DNA of 47,010 nt from Faecalibacterium sp. CAG:1138 (GCA_000434675.1 HF988635.1:101266-148275); one strand, 5' to 3'; shown: positions 7,633 to 16,684, numbered from the stretch's first letter. Notes: generated by a model not told the origin, from the letters alone. Program-made: numbers and translations.

Positions 7633-8388
7633 TTATTTTCGTCTGCTTTTCGACGAACCGAAGATGGCGATGAAGCGAAGAAGAGTTACGAAGCTCATCG
7701 CAAAGCTCATAAGATAGGTTGACGCGGCCGCGGAAAGCACTTTGCGGACGGACGAAATTTCGCCGCCTGCGGCAATGCCCGTGTCCTCTATTATCCTTAA
7801 AGCGCGATGCGAGGCGTTGAATTCGACAGGCAACGTCACCAAGGTGAAAAGCGTGTAGCACGCGTAAAACAATATGCCGATTGCAAAAATCACGCTTCCG
7901 AAAGTTTCGATCGCAGGGAAGCAGGTGATGAGAAGGCCTATCATTATGAGAATGGTGCTGTAACGAGAGGTGAAATTGGTGATCGGTACGAGCGCGGTGC
8001 GAAGCTTGATGAAGGCGTAGTCCTCGGCGTGCTGTATGGCGTGGCCGACTTCGTGCGCCGCAACGCCTATGGCCGCAACGGAATTTGAATTATAAACCGA
8101 TTCGGAAAGATAGACGGTGTCGTTCCGAGGATCGTAGTGATCGGTGAGAGAACCCGGGCAAGGAGCGATGAGCGTGGACGAAAGCCCCGCTCCGTCCAGA
8201 ATCTTTCTGGCGGCCTCGGCGCCGGTAAGCCCCGACGACGATACCTTTTTCGCATTCTTTTTGAAGGTCAGCTGAACGCTTATGCCGCTTATGAACATCA
8301 AAAGCATCAGCGGCAATATGGACAGCGTTGCGATTACGTACATGTTGTCGTAGTCGACGGCCGATAAAAGCATATTTAACGTTTGCAT
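7633..8388 (-). CDS. membrane zinc metallopeptidase, YugP family
   Basis: Integral membrane protein of 251 aa. An N-terminal hydrophobic segment (about residues 17-38) precedes a cytoplasmic-looking region and the zinc motif AAHEVGHAIQHAEDYAF, followed by further membrane helices (about 150-200) and a basic C-terminus. This is the Zn_peptidase_2 / YugP family (PF04298), widespread in Firmicutes with no firmly established substrate. Start ATG at 8388 behind AGAGGTAA. Single-gene unit with its own promoter and a shared terminator. Confidence 0.9.
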   Translation of the reverse strand: MQTLNMLLSAVDYDNMYVIATLSILPLMLLMFISGISVQLTFKKNAKKVSSSGLTGAEAARKILDGAGLSSTLIAPCPGSLTDHYDPRNDTVYLSESVYNSNSVAAIGVAAHEVGHAIQHAEDYAFIKLRTALVPITNFTSRYSTILIMIGLLITCFPAIETFGSVIFAIGILFYACYTLFTLVTLPVEFNASHRALRIIEDTGIAAGGEISSVRKVLSAAASTYLMSFAMSFVTLLRFIAIFGSSKSRRK

Positions 8389-8439
8389 TATTTACCTCTT
8401 GCGTTGCCCGCACGGATAAGCGGGGAATTTGTTGCTATT

Positions 8440-8468
8440 ATTATAGAATAAATCTTGTTAAAATACAA
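8440..8468 (-). promoter_or_regulatory. promoter of the YugP-type peptidase
   Basis: On the minus strand TTGTAT (8468-8463), 17 bases, TATAAT (8445-8440). It is divergent from the GH3 promoter about 20 bases away. Confidence 0.6.
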
Positions 8469-8489
8469 TTAAAAAAACCTAATTGCATC

Positions 8490-8518
8490 TTGAAAAGGGG
8501 CAAATTGTGTGATATAAT
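8490..8518 (+). promoter_or_regulatory. promoter of the GH3 gene
   Basis: TTGAAA (8490-8495), 17 bases, TATAAT (8513-8518), plus a TG extended -10 at 8510-8511. Near-consensus, so the gene may be well expressed without an activator; no operator was recognised. Confidence 0.75.
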
Positions 8519-8549
8519 GGTGGCGCTGACCACTTTTTGGAGGGAAAAT

Positions 8550-10955
8550 ATGGATATCGATAAGATCGTAAGCCAAATGACGCTTGAAGAAAAAGCCGAT
8601 TTATGCTCGGGCGCGGACTTCTGGCGCACGCAGAAAATAGACCGCTTGGGCGTTTTACCGATGATGGTGTCCGACGGGCCTCACGGACTGAGGACGCAAT
8701 GCACGGGAAAGGGAATCAATCAGAGCGTGGTGTCGGTGTGCTTTCCGTCGTCGGCGGGACTTGCGGCAAGCTTCGATAAAATTGCAGCCGAAACCCTCGG
8801 GAAAACCTTGGGCAAAGAGGCAAAGGAAGTGGGCGTGGGCACGCTTCTGGGGCCTGCCATAAACATCAAAAGAAGTCCGCTTTGCGGCAGAAACTTCGAA
8901 TATATGAGCGAGGATCCGTGCCTTGCGGGAGAAATGGCCGCAATGTACGTTTCGGGCGTGCAATCGAACGGAGTGGGCGTAAGCGTCAAACACTTCGCCG
9001 CAAACAATCAGGAAACCAGACGCACCACAATCAACGAAATAATCGACGAAAGAGCGCTTAGGGAAATTTACCTGAGGGCGTTTGAAATCCCCGTCAGAAA
9101 ATCGAAACCGTGGACGATGATGTGCAGCTACAACCGCATAAACGGCACCTACAGCAGCGAAAACGAATGGCTGCTTAAAACCGTTTTGAGAAAAGAGTGG
9201 GGCTTCGACGGTTTCGTTATGAGCGACTGGGGCGCGACTGCCGACAGAGTAAAAGGCATAAAAGCGGGGCTCGATCTCGAAATGCCGTCGTCGGGCGGCG
9301 TGAACGGCGCAAGGATTATTAAGGCCGTTCAAAGCGGAGAGCTGGACGAAAAATATCTGGACGAATGCGTAAGAAACGTTTTGTCCGTTACGACGAAGGC
9401 CGTCAGAGAAACCGAAGAAAAGAACTACGACAGAGAAGCGCACCACACGGTGGCGAAAAAGATCGCGGACGAATGTATGGTTCTTCTGAAAAACGACGGA
9501 GCTTTGCCGATTGCGGAAGGGAAGAAAGTGGCGTTTTTGGGTTACTTTGCCAAAAAGCCGCGCTATCAGGGCGGCGGAAGCAGCCATATCAACACCTATA
9601 AGGAGGTTTCCGCGCTGGAAGCCGCGGGAGGAAAAGTCGTTTACGCCCAGGGCTACACGGACAAGCACGAGAGAAACGATAAGCTTCTTAAGGAAGCGGT
9701 GGAAACGGCGAAATCCGCGGACGTCGCAGTCGTTTTTGCCGGGCTTCCGGACAGCTTCGAATCGGAAGGTTACGACAGAAAACACATGCGTATGCCTGAC
9801 GCGCATAACGAGCTTATTTCCCGCGTGGCCGAAGTGAACCCGAACACCGTCGTGGTGCTGCATAACGGCTCGCCTGTGGAAATGCCGTGGATCGACGAGG
9901 TTTCGGCCGTTCTGGAAGCGTACCTCGGAGGCGAAGCGGTGGGCGAAACCGTGGCGGACGTTTTGTGGGGCAAGGTCAACCCGTCGGGTAAATTGCCGGA
10001 GTCGTTCCCGATTTCGCTTGAGGACTCGCCGTGCAAAAAATATTTCCCGGGAAGTCAGCTGACAAGCTTGTATAAGGAAAGCATTTTCGTGGGGTACCGC
10101 TATTATTCGACGGCGGGCAAAAAAGTGCTGTTCCCGTTCGGGCACGGCCTGAGCTATACCGAATTCGAGTACTCCGACCTGAAGATAAATCACGAGGGAG
10201 AAAAGGTTTGCGTTTCGTTGAAGGTGAAAAACGCGGGGCAGGTTTTCGGAAAAGAAGCGGTGCAGATTTACGTCGGAAAAATAGGTTCCGCCGTGCCGAG
10301 AGCAAAGCGCGAGCTGAAAGCGTTTGAAAAAATCGCGCTAAAGGCCGGCGAAGAAAAAACCGTTTGCTTCGAGCTTTCGGAGAGAGATTTTGCGTTCTAC
10401 TCGGTTAATGCCGGCAGATACGTCGTGGAAAAAGGCGAATATAAGTTAGAAGCCGCGGCAAGCAGCGAAGACATAAGGCTGACAGGCATAGTTTCTTTGG
10501 ACGGCGAAACGCTTGAAAAAGACCAAACGATTTGCGAAAAATATTTTGCGGCGGAGGTTTCGGACTTGTCGGACGAGGAGTTTGCGGCAAGCTTCGGGCT
10601 TGAAATTCCGAGAGCAAAACTCGATAAGGGCGAAAAAATCGACGAAAACTTCTGCTTTATAGACGCCGCCGACACAAAGTGGGGCAAGAGAGTTTTGAGG
10701 CTCGTGCGATTTGCGGCAAGCTTCAACAAGGACCTCGGCGGCGCGGAAACCATGTACAACATGACCATAACCACTCCGTTCAGGTGCATGCGACTTATGT
10801 CGGGAGGCGTTATGGACGAGAGAATGATGCGAGGACTGATAATGATACTTAACGACGGAACAAGCACGTTAAAGGGCTTGGGTATGATCGTAAAGAGCTT
10901 ATTCGGCGCGCCAAAGCGCGTAAAGCTTTGCAAACAAAACAAACTCAGAGGCTGA
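8550..10955 (+). CDS. glycoside hydrolase family 3 (beta-glucosidase-like), cytoplasmic
   Basis: Protein of 801 aa from ATG 8550 (ribosome site GGAGGG at 8539-8544); an open frame upstream is not coding-like. The N-terminal TIM barrel (about 1-300) has VSDGPHGLR and the catalytic nucleophile D226 in GFVMSDWGA. The alpha/beta C-domain (about 310-560) has the KNDGALPI and GGEAVGETVADVLWG stretches. A fibronectin III-like domain follows (about 570-680; FPFGHGLSYTEF precedes it). A final ~120 residues of unknown role include a hydrophobic segment. No signal peptide, so it acts on imported oligosaccharides or glycosides. Exact linkage specificity is not readable. Confidence 0.92.
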   Translation: MDIDKIVSQMTLEEKADLCSGADFWRTQKIDRLGVLPMMVSDGPHGLRTQCTGKGINQSVVSVCFPSSAGLAASFDKIAAETLGKTLGKEAKEVGVGTLLGPAINIKRSPLCGRNFEYMSEDPCLAGEMAAMYVSGVQSNGVGVSVKHFAANNQETRRTTINEIIDERALREIYLRAFEIPVRKSKPWTMMCSYNRINGTYSSENEWLLKTVLRKEWGFDGFVMSDWGATADRVKGIKAGLDLEMPSSGGVNGARIIKAVQSGELDEKYLDECVRNVLSVTTKAVRETEEKNYDREAHHTVAKKIADECMVLLKNDGALPIAEGKKVAFLGYFAKKPRYQGGGSSHINTYKEVSALEAAGGKVVYAQGYTDKHERNDKLLKEAVETAKSADVAVVFAGLPDSFESEGYDRKHMRMPDAHNELISRVAEVNPNTVVVLHNGSPVEMPWIDEVSAVLEAYLGGEAVGETVADVLWGKVNPSGKLPESFPISLEDSPCKKYFPGSQLTSLYKESIFVGYRYYSTAGKKVLFPFGHGLSYTEFEYSDLKINHEGEKVCVSLKVKNAGQVFGKEAVQIYVGKIGSAVPRAKRELKAFEKIALKAGEEKTVCFELSERDFAFYSVNAGRYVVEKGEYKLEAAASSEDIRLTGIVSLDGETLEKDQTICEKYFAAEVSDLSDEEFAASFGLEIPRAKLDKGEKIDENFCFIDAADTKWGKRVLRLVRFAASFNKDLGGAETMYNMTITTPFRCMRLMSGGVMDERMMRGLIMILNDGTSTLKGLGMIVKSLFGAPKRVKLCKQNKLRG

Positions 10956-10956
10956 G

Positions 10957-11433
10957 ATGAAGATACTTTTCGTATGCAGTTCCAACATTTGCAGAAGTCC
11001 GTTTTGCGAATATATTCTGAAAAGAGAAATCAGGAACAATCCTGCGCTCAAAAGCAAAATCGAATGGGTGAAATCGGCGGCGGTGTTTAACCAAAGCTTC
11101 GTCATTCATCCGAAGGCAAGGCTTGCGCTGAAAAGAGAAGGCTTTTCGGACGAGGAAATTTCAAAGCACAGACCTGCTTTCAAGTGGTTTTCGCCGAAAC
11201 GATTCAGAGAGGCCGACGTCATCATCGGAATGAGCAAGCTGAACAAGCCGTTCGTCCCATTTTGGTGGCAGAAAAAGTTTATAACCATCTCGGAGCTGGT
11301 GGACGGCGAATATTCGGAGGTCCCGGATCCGTGGCTGTATAAGGATATAGAAAGATACTACGCGGTTATGGACAGACTGAAAGATTACGTCGAAAGATAC
11401 GCAAAACAGATAGAAAACGATAAAAATCGGTAA
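10957..11433 (+). CDS. low-molecular-weight protein tyrosine phosphatase-like
   Basis: The 158-aa protein opens with the signature loop VCSSNICRSPF, giving the nucleophile C7 and R13 of CX5R, and has the general-acid aspartate D124 in VPDPWLY. The second half is more basic than usual and retains the family fold length. Family members remove phosphate from protein tyrosine or arginine, or belong to arsenate reductases; the DP motif favours a phosphatase. It starts one base after the GH3 stop, so it is cotranscribed, although the functional link is obscure. Confidence 0.86.
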   Translation: MKILFVCSSNICRSPFCEYILKREIRNNPALKSKIEWVKSAAVFNQSFVIHPKARLALKREGFSDEEISKHRPAFKWFSPKRFREADVIIGMSKLNKPFVPFWWQKKFITISELVDGEYSEVPDPWLYKDIERYYAVMDRLKDYVERYAKQIENDKNR

Positions 11434-11437
11434 AAAC

Positions 11438-11462
11438 GAGGTCGGTTTTTTCAAAACCCCTC
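11438..11462 (+). terminator. possible weak terminator after the phosphatase gene
   Basis: GAGG-tc-GGTTTT loop AAAACC-CCTC forms a bulged hairpin just after the stop codon. No T-run follows, so termination strength is doubtful. It ends where the next promoter begins. Confidence 0.35.
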
Positions 11463-11491
11463 TTCACAAAAAACAAATTTGATGTTATAAT
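11463..11491 (+). promoter_or_regulatory. promoter of the ppx-maf-mreB unit
   Basis: TTCACA (11463-11468), 17 bases, TATAAT (11486-11491). The leader contains a small perfect hairpin TGCCGC-N3-GCGGCA (11522-11536) shortly before the AAGGAG ribosome site, which could influence initiation. Confidence 0.65.
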
Positions 11492-11554
11492 ATCCTAAAC
11501 GGACAAGCACAAAACATTTACTGCCGCCCGGCGGCAACGAACAAGGAGAAACAA

Positions 11555-13069
11555 ATGGAAAAAATCGCCATAATCGATTTGGGCAGCAACTCGGCACGTA
11601 TGGTGCTGGTGAACATTCTGGACGGAGGCTACTTTGTCGTTTTCGACGAACTGAAGGAAACCGTTCGTCTGGCGCAGGATATGGAATGGGACGGCTTTTT
11701 GAAACCGCAACGCATTGCGCAGACCATAAAAACCCTTAAGATGTTTCGTCGTCTTTGCGACGCAAACGGCATCGAAAAAATTTACGCCTACGCAACGAGC
11801 GCAGTTCGCCGCGCCAAAAATCAAAAAAGCTTTTTGGACGAGGTTTACGTTTCCTGCGGGTTCAAGCTGCAGGTTCTGACGAAGGAAGAACAGGCGTCGT
11901 TGGTGTATCAGGGAGTTATCAACAGCCTGGATATCCCTAAGGGCTTCATTATGCACGTCGGCGGCGGAAGCACGCAATTTATCTATTACAGCAGAAAGAA
12001 CATTCTTGCTTCCGAAACTTTGCAGTTCGGCAGCGTTACGCTTACAGACCTCTTCAAAAACGACGACCTCACGCCTGCGGAAAAGAGCGCGCGCGTGGTA
12101 GAATTTATCAAGGAACATCTGGAGCGTATCGAATGGCTTAAACAGGTTGACCCGGACGTGCAATTTGTGGGCGTGGGCGGCAATTTCAGAAACCTCGGGA
12201 GAATAAGCCGCATTATCAAGAAATATCCGTTCGACATGATGCACAACTATCAGCTTCCGGTGGAAGAATTCAATCAGATGTATAACACCATAAAAGAGCT
12301 TCCGACCGAAACCGTGGCGAGAATCAAGGGTTTGTCCAGCGGCAGGGGCGACACGTTCCCGACGGCGCTGGCGGTTATTAAGGCGGTTATCGACTATATG
12401 CATTTCGACAAAATCACCGTTTCGGGCTGCGGCCTCAGGGAGGGCGCGATGTTCCATCACGCCGTTCCGTCCACGGACGAAAAACCGCTTTCGGACATAT
12501 TAGGGCACAGCCTGCAAACTCTGATGCATTACTTTGACATCAATATTCCGCACGCGGAGCACGTTTACAATCTCAGCATGCAGCTGTTCAAACAGCTTAA
12601 GGTGCTGCACAAGCTTCCGAGATGCTATATAAAAGTTTTGAGAGTGGCGACGCTTCTGCACGACAGCGGTATGCGCATCAAATACTACGATCACCACAAA
12701 CATTCGAGCTATATTATCCTAAACAGCAACCTTTACGGCATAAGCCACAAGGATCTGGTTATGGCAAGCATGGTTGCGGGCGGTCACAGAAAGAACGAAT
12801 TCAACGACGTGGAATTTTTGAAATACCGCGTTATGCTGACCGACGAGGACGTTGACGCAATAAGAAAACTCAGCGTGATTCTGCGCATCGCCGAAAGCTT
12901 CGACAGAAGCATGAGCGGTCTTATCACGGGCATCAACTGCGACGTGCTGGGCGACAGCGTTATTATGAAAACCGAAACCGAAGGCGACGCCAGCCTGGAA
13001 ATCAAGGACGCTTTGTCAAGTTCAAACGAGTTCAGGCGCGCCTACGGCAAAAATCTTGAAATATTGTGA
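11555..13069 (+). CDS. Ppx/GppA phosphatase family protein (exopolyphosphatase or pppGpp phosphohydrolase) with HD-like C-domain
   Basis: The 504-aa protein begins with the actin-fold phosphate loop IAIIDLGSNSARMVLV, followed by YAYATSAVRRAKN, the catalytic-acid region LTKEEQASLVYQGV and the second phosphate loop MHVGGGSTQF. The C-terminal half carries an HD-type segment, ATLLHDSGMRI with a further HHKHS stretch, as in long Ppx enzymes. Substrates are inorganic polyphosphate and/or pppGpp; sequence alone does not separate the two. First gene of a unit with maf and mreB. Confidence 0.9.
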   Translation: MEKIAIIDLGSNSARMVLVNILDGGYFVVFDELKETVRLAQDMEWDGFLKPQRIAQTIKTLKMFRRLCDANGIEKIYAYATSAVRRAKNQKSFLDEVYVSCGFKLQVLTKEEQASLVYQGVINSLDIPKGFIMHVGGGSTQFIYYSRKNILASETLQFGSVTLTDLFKNDDLTPAEKSARVVEFIKEHLERIEWLKQVDPDVQFVGVGGNFRNLGRISRIIKKYPFDMMHNYQLPVEEFNQMYNTIKELPTETVARIKGLSSGRGDTFPTALAVIKAVIDYMHFDKITVSGCGLREGAMFHHAVPSTDEKPLSDILGHSLQTLMHYFDINIPHAEHVYNLSMQLFKQLKVLHKLPRCYIKVLRVATLLHDSGMRIKYYDHHKHSSYIILNSNLYGISHKDLVMASMVAGGHRKNEFNDVEFLKYRVMLTDEDVDAIRKLSVILRIAESFDRSMSGLITGINCDVLGDSVIMKTETEGDASLEIKDALSSSNEFRRAYGKNLEIL

Positions 13070-13623
13070 TGCTTATTCTGCAATCGGCTTCCCCGAGAAG
13101 AAAGGAGCTTCTGCATAAAATCACCGACGACTTTAAGGTGGAAAGCGTGCCTGCAAACGAGTGCGTTATTCCGTCGAGGCCGGCGGCAACGGTTATGAAA
13201 AACGCCAGAGAAAAAGCGTTGGCGATAAAACCGGAAAACGGGCAGACGGTGGTCGGAGCAGACACGGTGGTGTACCTTGCGGGCAGGTTCTTTTTGAAAC
13301 CTAAAAACGCAGAAGAGGCATTTGAAATGCTAAAAACGCTGTCGGGAAAGTGGCATTCGGTTTACACGGGAGTATGTCTGGCGACAAACGGCAAGGTCGT
13401 TTGCTTTTACGACAAATCCAAAGTTAAGCTGAAAAAGATGACCGACGACGAGATAAAACGCTACGTCGAAACGAAAAATCCGCTGGACAAAGCCGGCGCC
13501 TACGGGATTCAGGACGGCGTTACGGTGGAAAAATATACGGGAAGCTTCGACAACGTTATGGGGCTTCCGACAGAAAAACTTTCGGCAGAAATAAAAAAGT
13601 TTTTGACCGACAAGGAGGATTAA
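13069..13623 (+). CDS. maf: Maf nucleotide pyrophosphatase (septum-formation family)
   Basis: House-cleaning pyrophosphatase acting on dTTP/UTP and modified nucleotides; overexpression blocks septation in Bacillus. The 184-aa protein starts MLILQSASPRRKELL, has VGADTVVYLAGRF and a DKAGAYGIQD motif, all diagnostic. I chose the ATG at 13069, which shares one base with the ppx stop, over an in-frame GTG at 13066. It ends directly against mreB, and its last codons carry the AAGGAGG ribosome site of mreB. The maf-mreB adjacency is the classic Bacillus order. Confidence 0.94.
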   Translation: MLILQSASPRRKELLHKITDDFKVESVPANECVIPSRPAATVMKNAREKALAIKPENGQTVVGADTVVYLAGRFFLKPKNAEEAFEMLKTLSGKWHSVYTGVCLATNGKVVCFYDKSKVKLKKMTDDEIKRYVETKNPLDKAGAYGIQDGVTVEKYTGSFDNVMGLPTEKLSAEIKKFLTDKED

Positions 13624-14637
13624 ATGGCAATCGTTGAGCTTGCGATAGACTTCGGCTCGTCATATATAACCATATATCAAAAAGGCAAAGGCATCGTTCT
13701 GAAGGAGCCTTCCGTGGCCATTGCCGTCAAAAAGAAAAACAAGCTGGAGCTTGCCGAAACCGGTCGCGACGCTTTGAACGTGCTGTACGGCTCGCTCGGA
13801 AACGCGCAGGTGGTTTATCCGATAAAAGAAGGCGTGGTGGTTCATCAGGAAGCCGCGGGAATGATGCTAAAATCGTTCATAAAAAAAGTGGTGCCCGACA
13901 GATTGTTCATAACGCCGACGGTGAAGGCCTTGGTTCTTATCAGCTGCGGTCTGACGGTGGTTGAAAGAAGAACCGTCGAATCGGTGGTGAACGCCGCGGG
14001 CATAAAGGAAGTTATGCTCGCCGAAAGCGCGCTTGCGCTTTTGCAATACACCAACAGCGTGGGCGGCGTTTTCGTTGATATTGGCGGAGGAACCGCAGAG
14101 GTTTGCAGTGTAACGAGGCGCGGCATTGCGGTGGGCAGCTCCGTGAACATCGGCGGAAATATGTTCAACAGCAAAATCATCGATCACGTGGCGGATAAGT
14201 ACGGCCTGAAAATCGGAGACTATACCGCGGAAAAGCTTAAGTGCGACGTGGGCAGCATGTACGACAACGACCTTTCGGGCGCGGCAATCGGCGGCAGGGA
14301 TCGCTTAAACGGCGAACCGAAAACCGTTGAGGCAAACGCAAAGGATGTGAAAATTGCTTTGATGCCTGCGGTGGACGGTTTGGTGGACGTTATAAACAAC
14401 GTCATAAACATGAGTCCTCCGGAGCTTGCGGCAGAAATAAAGAAAAAAGGCGTGTTCCTCTCCGGCGGCAGCGCGAAGCTTCCGGGACTTGCCGAATACA
14501 TCAGCGTGCGCATAGGTCTGCCCGTTACAGCTTTGACCGATCTTACGGAAGCGGTGGCCCTCGGCGGAGGCAGCCTCATCGAAGAAGACGGCGAGAACAC
14601 GCTTCGCACTATGCTTGGTTTATCCAAAAACGTTTAG
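13624..14637 (+). CDS. mreB: MreB-family cell-shape actin homologue
   Basis: Actin-like filament protein of 337 aa that guides peptidoglycan synthesis along the lateral wall. It shows the phosphate-1 region IDFGSSYITIYQKGKG (divergent from the usual GTANT form), the phosphate-2 loop VFVDIGGGTAEV, and the adenosine region FLSGGSAKLPGL with TEAVALGGG. Length is typical. mreC and mreD, normally next, are absent; a terminator follows and minD has its own promoter. Mbl or another MreB paralogue is an alternative given the divergent N-terminus. Confidence 0.88.
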   Translation: MAIVELAIDFGSSYITIYQKGKGIVLKEPSVAIAVKKKNKLELAETGRDALNVLYGSLGNAQVVYPIKEGVVVHQEAAGMMLKSFIKKVVPDRLFITPTVKALVLISCGLTVVERRTVESVVNAAGIKEVMLAESALALLQYTNSVGGVFVDIGGGTAEVCSVTRRGIAVGSSVNIGGNMFNSKIIDHVADKYGLKIGDYTAEKLKCDVGSMYDNDLSGAAIGGRDRLNGEPKTVEANAKDVKIALMPAVDGLVDVINNVINMSPPELAAEIKKKGVFLSGGSAKLPGLAEYISVRIGLPVTALTDLTEAVALGGGSLIEEDGENTLRTMLGLSKNV

Positions 14638-14675
14638 TGGAATTTTGACAGAAAAGCTTGATATTTTGACATTTT

Positions 14676-14705
14676 GCGGCGGAGTATTATCCGCCGCTGT
14701 TTTTA
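14676..14705 (+). terminator. intrinsic terminator after mreB
   Basis: GCGGCGGA-N6-TCCGCCGC followed by TGTTTTTA, 38 bases after the mreB stop. Confidence 0.8.
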
Positions 14706-14777
14706 TGTCCGACCGCCGATTTTCGACCAAAAGAGGCAAGAAGCGCCGTATGCTTTCAAAATGCGTGCGCGAAGCTT

Positions 14778-14786
14778 TGGTATAAT
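14778..14786 (+). promoter_or_regulatory. extended -10 promoter of minDE
   Basis: TGG-TATAAT (TATAAT at 14781-14786) with no good -35 box at the right distance. It is 18 bases upstream of the minD ATG, leaving just room for the GGAGG ribosome site. Confidence 0.5.
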
Positions 14787-14804
14787 CGGAAGCGGAGGTA
14801 GAAT

Positions 14805-15590
14805 ATGGGACGAAAAATTGTCGTTACGTCCGGAAAAGGCGGCGTGGGAAAAACCACCGTTACTTCGGGACTGGGAATTGCGCTGTCGGATCTGGGGCAT
14901 AAGGTTTGCATGGTGGACGCGGACATAGGCCTGAATAACCTGGACGTCGTTATGTGCGTGGAAAATCTGGTGGTGTACGACATTCTGGACGTGGCTACGG
15001 GAAAGTGCAGACTTCGTCAGGCGTTGGTGCAGGACAGGTATAATCCGCTGCTTTACGTTTTGCCGAGCTCCAAGCTTTCCGACGCGCCCGAGCTTACGCC
15101 GCAGACCTTTTCGGACATCGTAAATTCGCTGGCGGAAAATTTCGAGTACGTCCTCATAGACTGCCCGGCGGGAATAGAGGGCGGATTTCATCGCGCGGTA
15201 AGCTCGGCAAGCGAGGCGCTTGTCGTAACCACGCCGACGGTGTCGGCAATAAGGGACGCGGACAAGGTTCTGAACCTTCTGGAAGGGTATCCGTTGGACA
15301 GCATAAGACTTATCGTCAACAGACTCCGCAACGACATGGTTATGCGCGGCGAGATGATGAACGCGGAAGATATAACGAGGCTTTTGAGATGCAAGGCCGC
15401 GGGAATAATCCCCGAGGACGACACGGTTACGCTGTATTCCGGCGTGGACAGGCTGCCGAAAAACGCCGCGTCGGGAAAAGCCTTCAGACTGATGGCCGCG
15501 GGGCTTATGGGTGGCAATTACGTTTTGTACGACGACAAGCTCCGAAACAGGGGACTGTTCGGTTTCATAAAAAGAAAAAAGGTTTTTTGA
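14805..15590 (+). CDS. minD: septum site-determining protein MinD
   Basis: ParA-type ATPase that binds the membrane in its ATP form and places the division inhibitor. The 261-aa protein has the deviant Walker A KGGVGKTT (about residues 10-17), the MVDADIGLNNLD switch region, YVLIDCPAGIE, and a C-terminal amphipathic membrane-targeting helix GLFGFIKRKK. The final basic-hydrophobic helix confirms MinD rather than a ParA. minC is not adjacent, so the inhibitor must be encoded elsewhere. Confidence 0.95.
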   Translation: MGRKIVVTSGKGGVGKTTVTSGLGIALSDLGHKVCMVDADIGLNNLDVVMCVENLVVYDILDVATGKCRLRQALVQDRYNPLLYVLPSSKLSDAPELTPQTFSDIVNSLAENFEYVLIDCPAGIEGGFHRAVSSASEALVVTTPTVSAIRDADKVLNLLEGYPLDSIRLIVNRLRNDMVMRGEMMNAEDITRLLRCKAAGIIPEDDTVTLYSGVDRLPKNAASGKAFRLMAAGLMGGNYVLYDDKLRNRGLFGFIKRKKVF

Positions 15591-15599
15591 GGAGGAAAT

Positions 15600-15845
15600 A
15601 TGAGCAACAGAGAGAATGCGAGAGAACGGTTGAGGGCGGTGCTGCTGTCGGATAAAGCGGCGATCCCGGAGGACTTTTCGGAGATGATAAGAAGCAGGAT
15701 AGAGGAAGTTATGTCGGACTATATGGACGTAGTGCCAGGAACGCTTACGGTGAACGTCGAGGCCGACGGGGGAGAATATATTCTGGAAGCCGAGCTGCGC
15801 GCGGACAGAATCAAAAACGTCGGGCACTTTGCTCAGAGGAGATAA
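15600..15845 (+). CDS. minE: cell division topological specificity factor MinE
   Basis: The 81-aa protein, nine bases after minD with a GAGGAGG ribosome site, has the MinE layout: a short MinD-binding segment (NARERLRAVLLSDKAA, about 5-20) and a dimerisation domain (IRSRIEEVMSDYMDV and TLTVNVEADGG). MinE releases MinD from the membrane and drives oscillation. Its last 35 bases overlap the antisense end of the M50 protease gene. Confidence 0.9.
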   Translation: MSNRENARERLRAVLLSDKAAIPEDFSEMIRSRIEEVMSDYMDVVPGTLTVNVEADGGEYILEAELRADRIKNVGHFAQRR

Positions 15846-16659
15846 CCTTTTCCAGCGTGTCGGAGAGAGAGTAGGTTTTAAGATAGGAAAAAAGCCGCTC
15901 TTCGGAGATAAAATATTCCTTGCCGGAAACGTTGACGACGTAGGAAAGCTCCTTTTCGGCGCCCGAAAGCTTTACCGCGCGGGAAAGCGTGGTTTTGGGG
16001 GACAGAACGTAGGTTTCGCGCCTGACGCCCGAAAGATAATTTTTAAGAAGCGGATTGCTTTTCAGCATAAGAGAAGCCGCTTCTTTTTTTTGCCCGAAAA
16101 AGGCGCCGATAAACAAAAATACGCCCATAATTCCGAGGGTTAAATTGACGCGCCCAAGAGCCGCCGACGATATAAAAAGCGCAATCAGCACGGCCGAAAC
16201 GACGATTCCCGAGATTTTCAGGCGCTTTAAGGCGCGGTGCGGCTTGCGGGATAAACCCAGAAAAATTCTCGCGCCGTCGAGAGGATAGGCGGGCAGAAGA
16301 TTAAAAAGGCCGATGGTGAGGTTTGCTTCGTAAAACGGCTTGGTGAACGAATAGGCGGCGGGGAAGATCCACCATAAGCTTATGGTCAGAAGACAGGTGA
16401 GAAAGTTGGATATAGGGCCCGCCGCGGCGATAAGAACCATGGACGTGTCGTCGGTTTCGTCAGGTATGCCGAGCATGGCGCCGTAGGGAAGCAGAGTTAT
16501 TTTGCCCGTTTCGTAGCCGCGCGCCCTCGCCGCCAGCGCGTGCGCCGCCTCATGCAATAAAACCGCCGAAAAGCTCAGAACGGTTTCGACGGTTTTGCCT
16601 GCAAGAAGCATAAGAAGAATGAGTACGAAAAAGGTGGGATGAACCCTTATCTTCGGCAT
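15811..16659 (-). CDS. site-2 protease family M50 (SpoIVFB-like) membrane metalloprotease
   Basis: The 282-aa multi-spanning protein has the zinc motif LLHEAAHALAARARGYETG (HExxH near residues 36-40) and the third ligand in AYPLDGARIF (about 135), in place of the usual NPxDG. Membrane helices occupy roughly 8-30, 75-100, 112-130 and 155-195; the last ~80 residues form a soluble domain. SpoIVFB cleaves pro-sigma-K inside the mother cell in Bacillus, and spoIVFB follows the min genes there, which supports the assignment, although here the gene is inverted. The start has no strong ribosome site and lies 25 bases after the 77-aa gene. Confidence 0.87.
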   Translation of the reverse strand: MPKIRVHPTFFVLILLMLLAGKTVETVLSFSAVLLHEAAHALAARARGYETGKITLLPYGAMLGIPDETDDTSMVLIAAAGPISNFLTCLLTISLWWIFPAAYSFTKPFYEANLTIGLFNLLPAYPLDGARIFLGLSRKPHRALKRLKISGIVVSAVLIALFISSAALGRVNLTLGIMGVFLFIGAFFGQKKEAASLMLKSNPLLKNYLSGVRRETYVLSPKTTLSRAVKLSGAEKELSYVVNVSGKEYFISEERLFSYLKTYSLSDTLEKVISSEQSARRF

Positions 16660-16684
16660 AAATTGACGTTTACTGCTTGAAATT

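Noticed and set aside
8328..8549. Upstream extension of the GH3 protein by 74 codons in the same frame
   Set aside because: The extension would cover the divergent promoters and the start of the minus-strand gene. The ATG at 8550 has a proper ribosome site and the family's usual N-terminus.
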